From Cryobacterium glucosi (lineage in GTDB: Bacteria; Actinomycetota; Actinomycetes; Actinomycetales; Microbacteriaceae): a DNA stretch of 64,000 nucleotides. Positions within the stretch are counted from its first letter, which is position 1, and every line of letters begins with the position of its first letter. The DNA is taken from contig NZ_SOFS01000007.1 in NCBI RefSeq assembly GCF_004402235.1, forward strand, positions 62,001 to 126,000. The letters are read 5' to 3'. This document shows, in pieces, positions 61,976-64,000 of this stretch. The notes beneath the pieces are model-generated. The model did no database searches. It worked only from the letters and a program-made list of their open reading frames with translations, and had not been told where the DNA came from. The position numbers and the translations under genes were made by a program.

Positions 61976-63940
61976 CTAGACGGTGGTGCGAAGTATCCGT
62001 TCTTCAGCCGGGCATTTCGGGCAACCCTTGGAGAGTAAACGGTGAGGGACGCTCTGCTGGTGGGTGTGTCCGTTTGCCGTGCATTTCCACCAGAGAAGTT
62101 GAGTGCCGGCGGAGATTTTGCTCGGCACTTTGGGGTGGTTGAGGTAGGGGTGGAACTCGGTGACGAGAATTGGCTGTGTCGAGGCGAGGTCGTTGACGCC
62201 GGGAACGAGTGTTCGGCGGGAACACACCGAGCACTTGTATCCGGCCGTGCGTCGTTCGATTCGCTCTCGATATGTGTGGCCCGCGGGGCATAGCCAATAC
62301 ATGTTGTCACCCGACCCGCGGGTACGGTCGGAGGGCTTCACCTTCCCGTTCAATGTCGGGTGCCATTCTGCCGCGATTAGCGGATGGGACTCATCGAGGC
62401 CTTCAGTGCCCGGCCGCTTTCTTCCCGTTCGGCACTGTTGGCAGCCCTTGCTCTTGACTCTGTCCGCGATAGACATTGGGTACTCGTGGTCGTTGGGGCA
62501 CACCCACCTGATGGATTCTTGGCTCCCGGCGCCGTATTTGGTCGGAGGAAACCGTCGCAGCCAGCTGGGGTGCCATTCGGCGAGTAGCTGGGGGTGGGTG
62601 GTCGCGATGTCGTTGATGCCTGGAACGATGAGGCGGTTCAGGCAAACCGGGCATTTGGACCGGGCGGCCGTTCGATTCGACGCGGTGGCAGGGTAGTTGT
62701 GCCCTTTGGCGCAGCGCCAGATGTAGTACTCCTTGGAACTTGCCGGGATCTGTTTGGCAGTGAGGCCGCCATTTTTCGTTTCGTCGAATTCTGCCGCTAT
62801 TTCTGGATGGCTGGATTCCAGGTCGTTGTAGCCAGGCTGGATGACGTCGTTTTGACATACGGGGCATTTGAGCGGCGTGGTTGCGGGAGGTGCGAACGGT
62901 CGTGCTCGGTCTGTCTCGAATTGGTGACCGGAAGAGCAGATCGTGAGCACTTGGCGTTTGCGTCCGACGGATGGATTCGGGGCTCCAACTCGTCGTTCAC
63001 TGACGAATCCGAGGCCGAATCGGGCGGCGCTCGCCGGGTCGTCGCCGGTGACCGCGAGGTAGTTGCTGAAGGGTTCGAGTTCCGTGGGGCCACTCGTAAG
63101 CGAGTTGGCAACTGCTGTGTTGAGCGGAAAGTCGTGTGGCCAGGCGAGTTCGAATGGTGAGGCCGTGAGGGCGCTGTGGCGGACCGCCCAGGCCGTCGGA
63201 CGGGCATAGAGCCAGAGTGCTCGAGAGAGGTCCGTGGCGGGCGAGCCAATGACGTTGTCGAGCGTGCTGACCAGGTGTGCGTAGGCGTCGGTGAAGCGCG
63301 TGTTCGGATTGAAGAAGATGCGCGCGAAATCCGGTGTGGTGATTGCCGCGGCGATGGCGATGGCGAGCGGAAAGGTCTCGGCTTCCGTCGGTGAGTCGTC
63401 GTCGCGGTCGGCTTCAGGTGCGAGAGCCTGCCCGAGGAGCGTGAAGAGGCGCACGTCGATGCGGTGTTGGCGGCGGAGTTTGCGGAACTGGATTTCGGCT
63501 TCGATGTGCTCGCTGGTCACCGGGTGCTGGTCTTCGGGCGCTGTAGTCATCCCGACCCATCGTGAGTGGCGGATGCAAACCAGGTTCTCGAAGTGGGGAT
63601 TCTGTTCAATGGAGGCTCCGTGGCTGCAGAGGGTGCACATCCAGCGCTGGGGCAACAGCTCGGAGCAGAACTCGCAAGTGCTGCCATCGTCGTGGGTGAG
63701 CCAGCCGGAGGGGTGCGGGAGGAGGTGCAGGTCGGCGCGTTTGTTCTTCGCTGTGAGGACGCTGAGCCACGCTGCGTCTCTGTCGATGCGGGTCTTGGAG
63801 TGGGTGGTCAGTGTGATGAGCTGGTTTCGGTGCTGGTCTGTTTCGAAGTTCGCCTCGAGGAGGCGCCGGGTGTAACTCTCCATGGTTTCGCGGTGGCCGG
63901 GACGCACGTCGAATGGATAGCGTCGGCTGAGTTCGCTCAT
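61976..63940 (-). CDS. TniQ-like protein with five C-terminal zinc-ribbon (DUF4379-type) repeats
   Basis: 654 aa. N-terminus RYPFDVRPGHRETMESYTRR resembles TniQ/TnsD openings; a zinc cluster follows (Cys89, 92, 102, 105, 122, His125, in TCEFC, MCTLC, VCIRHSRWVG). After an all-helical middle (~140-320) come five units of CxxxH...CxxC about 70 residues apart: Cys335/His339-Cys359/362, 410/414-430/433, 481/485-500/503, 551/555-570/573 and 620/625-640/643, each linked by HPxLxAEWHP-type text. TniQ proteins choose the target site for Tn7-like transposition; the ribbon array may read DNA. ATG overlaps the previous gene stop. A treble-clef nuclease partner is the alternative. Confidence 0.6.
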   Translation of the reverse strand: MSELSRRYPFDVRPGHRETMESYTRRLLEANFETDQHRNQLITLTTHSKTRIDRDAAWLSVLTAKNKRADLHLLPHPSGWLTHDDGSTCEFCSELLPQRWMCTLCSHGASIEQNPHFENLVCIRHSRWVGMTTAPEDQHPVTSEHIEAEIQFRKLRRQHRIDVRLFTLLGQALAPEADRDDDSPTEAETFPLAIAIAAAITTPDFARIFFNPNTRFTDAYAHLVSTLDNVIGSPATDLSRALWLYARPTAWAVRHSALTASPFELAWPHDFPLNTAVANSLTSGPTELEPFSNYLAVTGDDPASAARFGLGFVSERRVGAPNPSVGRKRQVLTICSSGHQFETDRARPFAPPATTPLKCPVCQNDVIQPGYNDLESSHPEIAAEFDETKNGGLTAKQIPASSKEYYIWRCAKGHNYPATASNRTAARSKCPVCLNRLIVPGINDIATTHPQLLAEWHPSWLRRFPPTKYGAGSQESIRWVCPNDHEYPMSIADRVKSKGCQQCRTGRKRPGTEGLDESHPLIAAEWHPTLNGKVKPSDRTRGSGDNMYWLCPAGHTYRERIERRTAGYKCSVCSRRTLVPGVNDLASTQPILVTEFHPYLNHPKVPSKISAGTQLLWWKCTANGHTHQQSVPHRLLSKGCPKCPAEERILRTTV

Positions 63941-64000
63941 TTGGTGGCCAGTCCTTTCAGAATGTTGGTGACGGACATGGGGTCTTTCTTCCTGTTGGTC
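63937..64000 (-). CDS. 3' end of an upstream gene (partial), possibly transposition ATPase
   Basis: The minus strand entering at 64000 reads TNRKKDPMSVTNILKGLATK and a TGA that overlaps the ATG of the tniQ-like gene. Only 20 residues are visible; overlap and order suggest the TniB/TnsC ATPase of the same element, but the fragment itself is not diagnostic. Confidence 0.4.
   Translation of the reverse strand, partial: TNRKKDPMSVTNILKGLATK

Larger units (their letters stand above)
61793..64000. mobile_element. Partial Tn7/Tn5053-like transposon (one end and tniQ-type gene)
   Basis: Starts at TGTGAG (61793) with tandem TTCTTGAG...TTGAGACT repeats (61799-61842), the kind of multiple transposase-binding sites found in Tn7-like ends. 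Inside lie the TniQ-like gene and the last codons of an overlapping upstream gene, the position of a TniB/TnsC-type ATPase. Codon use is visibly less GC-rich than in flanking genes. The far end, transposase and target duplication lie outside the window, so this is inference from one end. Confidence 0.55.

Overview
The window reads as chromosomal DNA of a high-GC actinobacterium, most likely of the family Microbacteriaceae. This is inferred from the GC-rich third codon positions, the rpsF-ssb-rpsR-rplI-dnaB order, a three-gene pntAA-pntAB-pntB, the many GTG/TTG starts, and the many genes whose start codon lies only 6-7 nt behind a TANNNT hexamer (leaderless type). No rRNA, tRNA or CRISPR array was seen.

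Layout. 0.1-3.8 kb: ribosomal/replication cluster (S6, SSB, S18, L9, DnaB) with a cluster of DnaA-box-like 9-mers in front of dnaB. 3.9-12.2 kb: proton-translocating transhydrogenase, small membrane proteins, purB, a low-molecular-weight phosphatase, and a WXG-like/alpha-beta hydrolase pair. 12.3-17.0 kb: hisC and a 2-oxoacid dehydrogenase complex (E1 alpha, E1 beta, E2, no E3). 17.0-23.4 kb: metals: a VIT-family transporter, a Zur-box-controlled znuA-znuC-znuB-znuB-zur operon, then L28/L33/S14 genes whose products lack zinc-binding cysteines, and HU. 23.5-33 kb: CopD/CtaG membrane protein, Pif1-like helicase, small membrane and stress proteins, nitronate monooxygenase, hexose-6-phosphate mutarotase.

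33-42 kb is a sugar-acid catabolism island: two paralogous beta-hydroxyacid dehydrogenases flank a 2-hydroxyacid dehydrogenase, gluconate 5-dehydrogenase, L-idonate 5-dehydrogenase and gluconokinase; an IclR regulator, an MHS-type transporter and an FAH-family hydrolase follow. A palindrome (GAACTCTGTTC and a variant) recurs at its promoters. 42-50 kb: TetR-ABC exporter, epimerase, a C-terminally shortened GlpX, a molybdopterin oxidoreductase with its flavin reductase, an SRAP protein and a divergent sirtuin.

50-56 kb is a DeoR-controlled sugar operon: ABC importer, class II bisphosphate aldolase and an ADP-dependent-type sugar kinase. 57.7-60.9 kb holds a single ORF fusing gluconokinase to 6-phosphogluconate dehydratase, overlapping the KDPG aldolase gene, so two polypeptides would cover gluconate to pyruvate plus glyceraldehyde-3-phosphate. 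With the 33-42 kb island this gives a route from L-idonate through 5-ketogluconate and gluconate into the Entner-Doudoroff pathway. 61.8-64 kb looks like one end of a Tn7/Tn5053-like element: a TniQ-like protein carrying five C-terminal zinc-ribbon units, preceded by the last codons of an overlapping gene.

The observations most worth following are the GntK-Edd fusion, the TniQ/zinc-ribbon element, the kinase/aldolase sugar operon, and the shared operator in the sugar-acid island.
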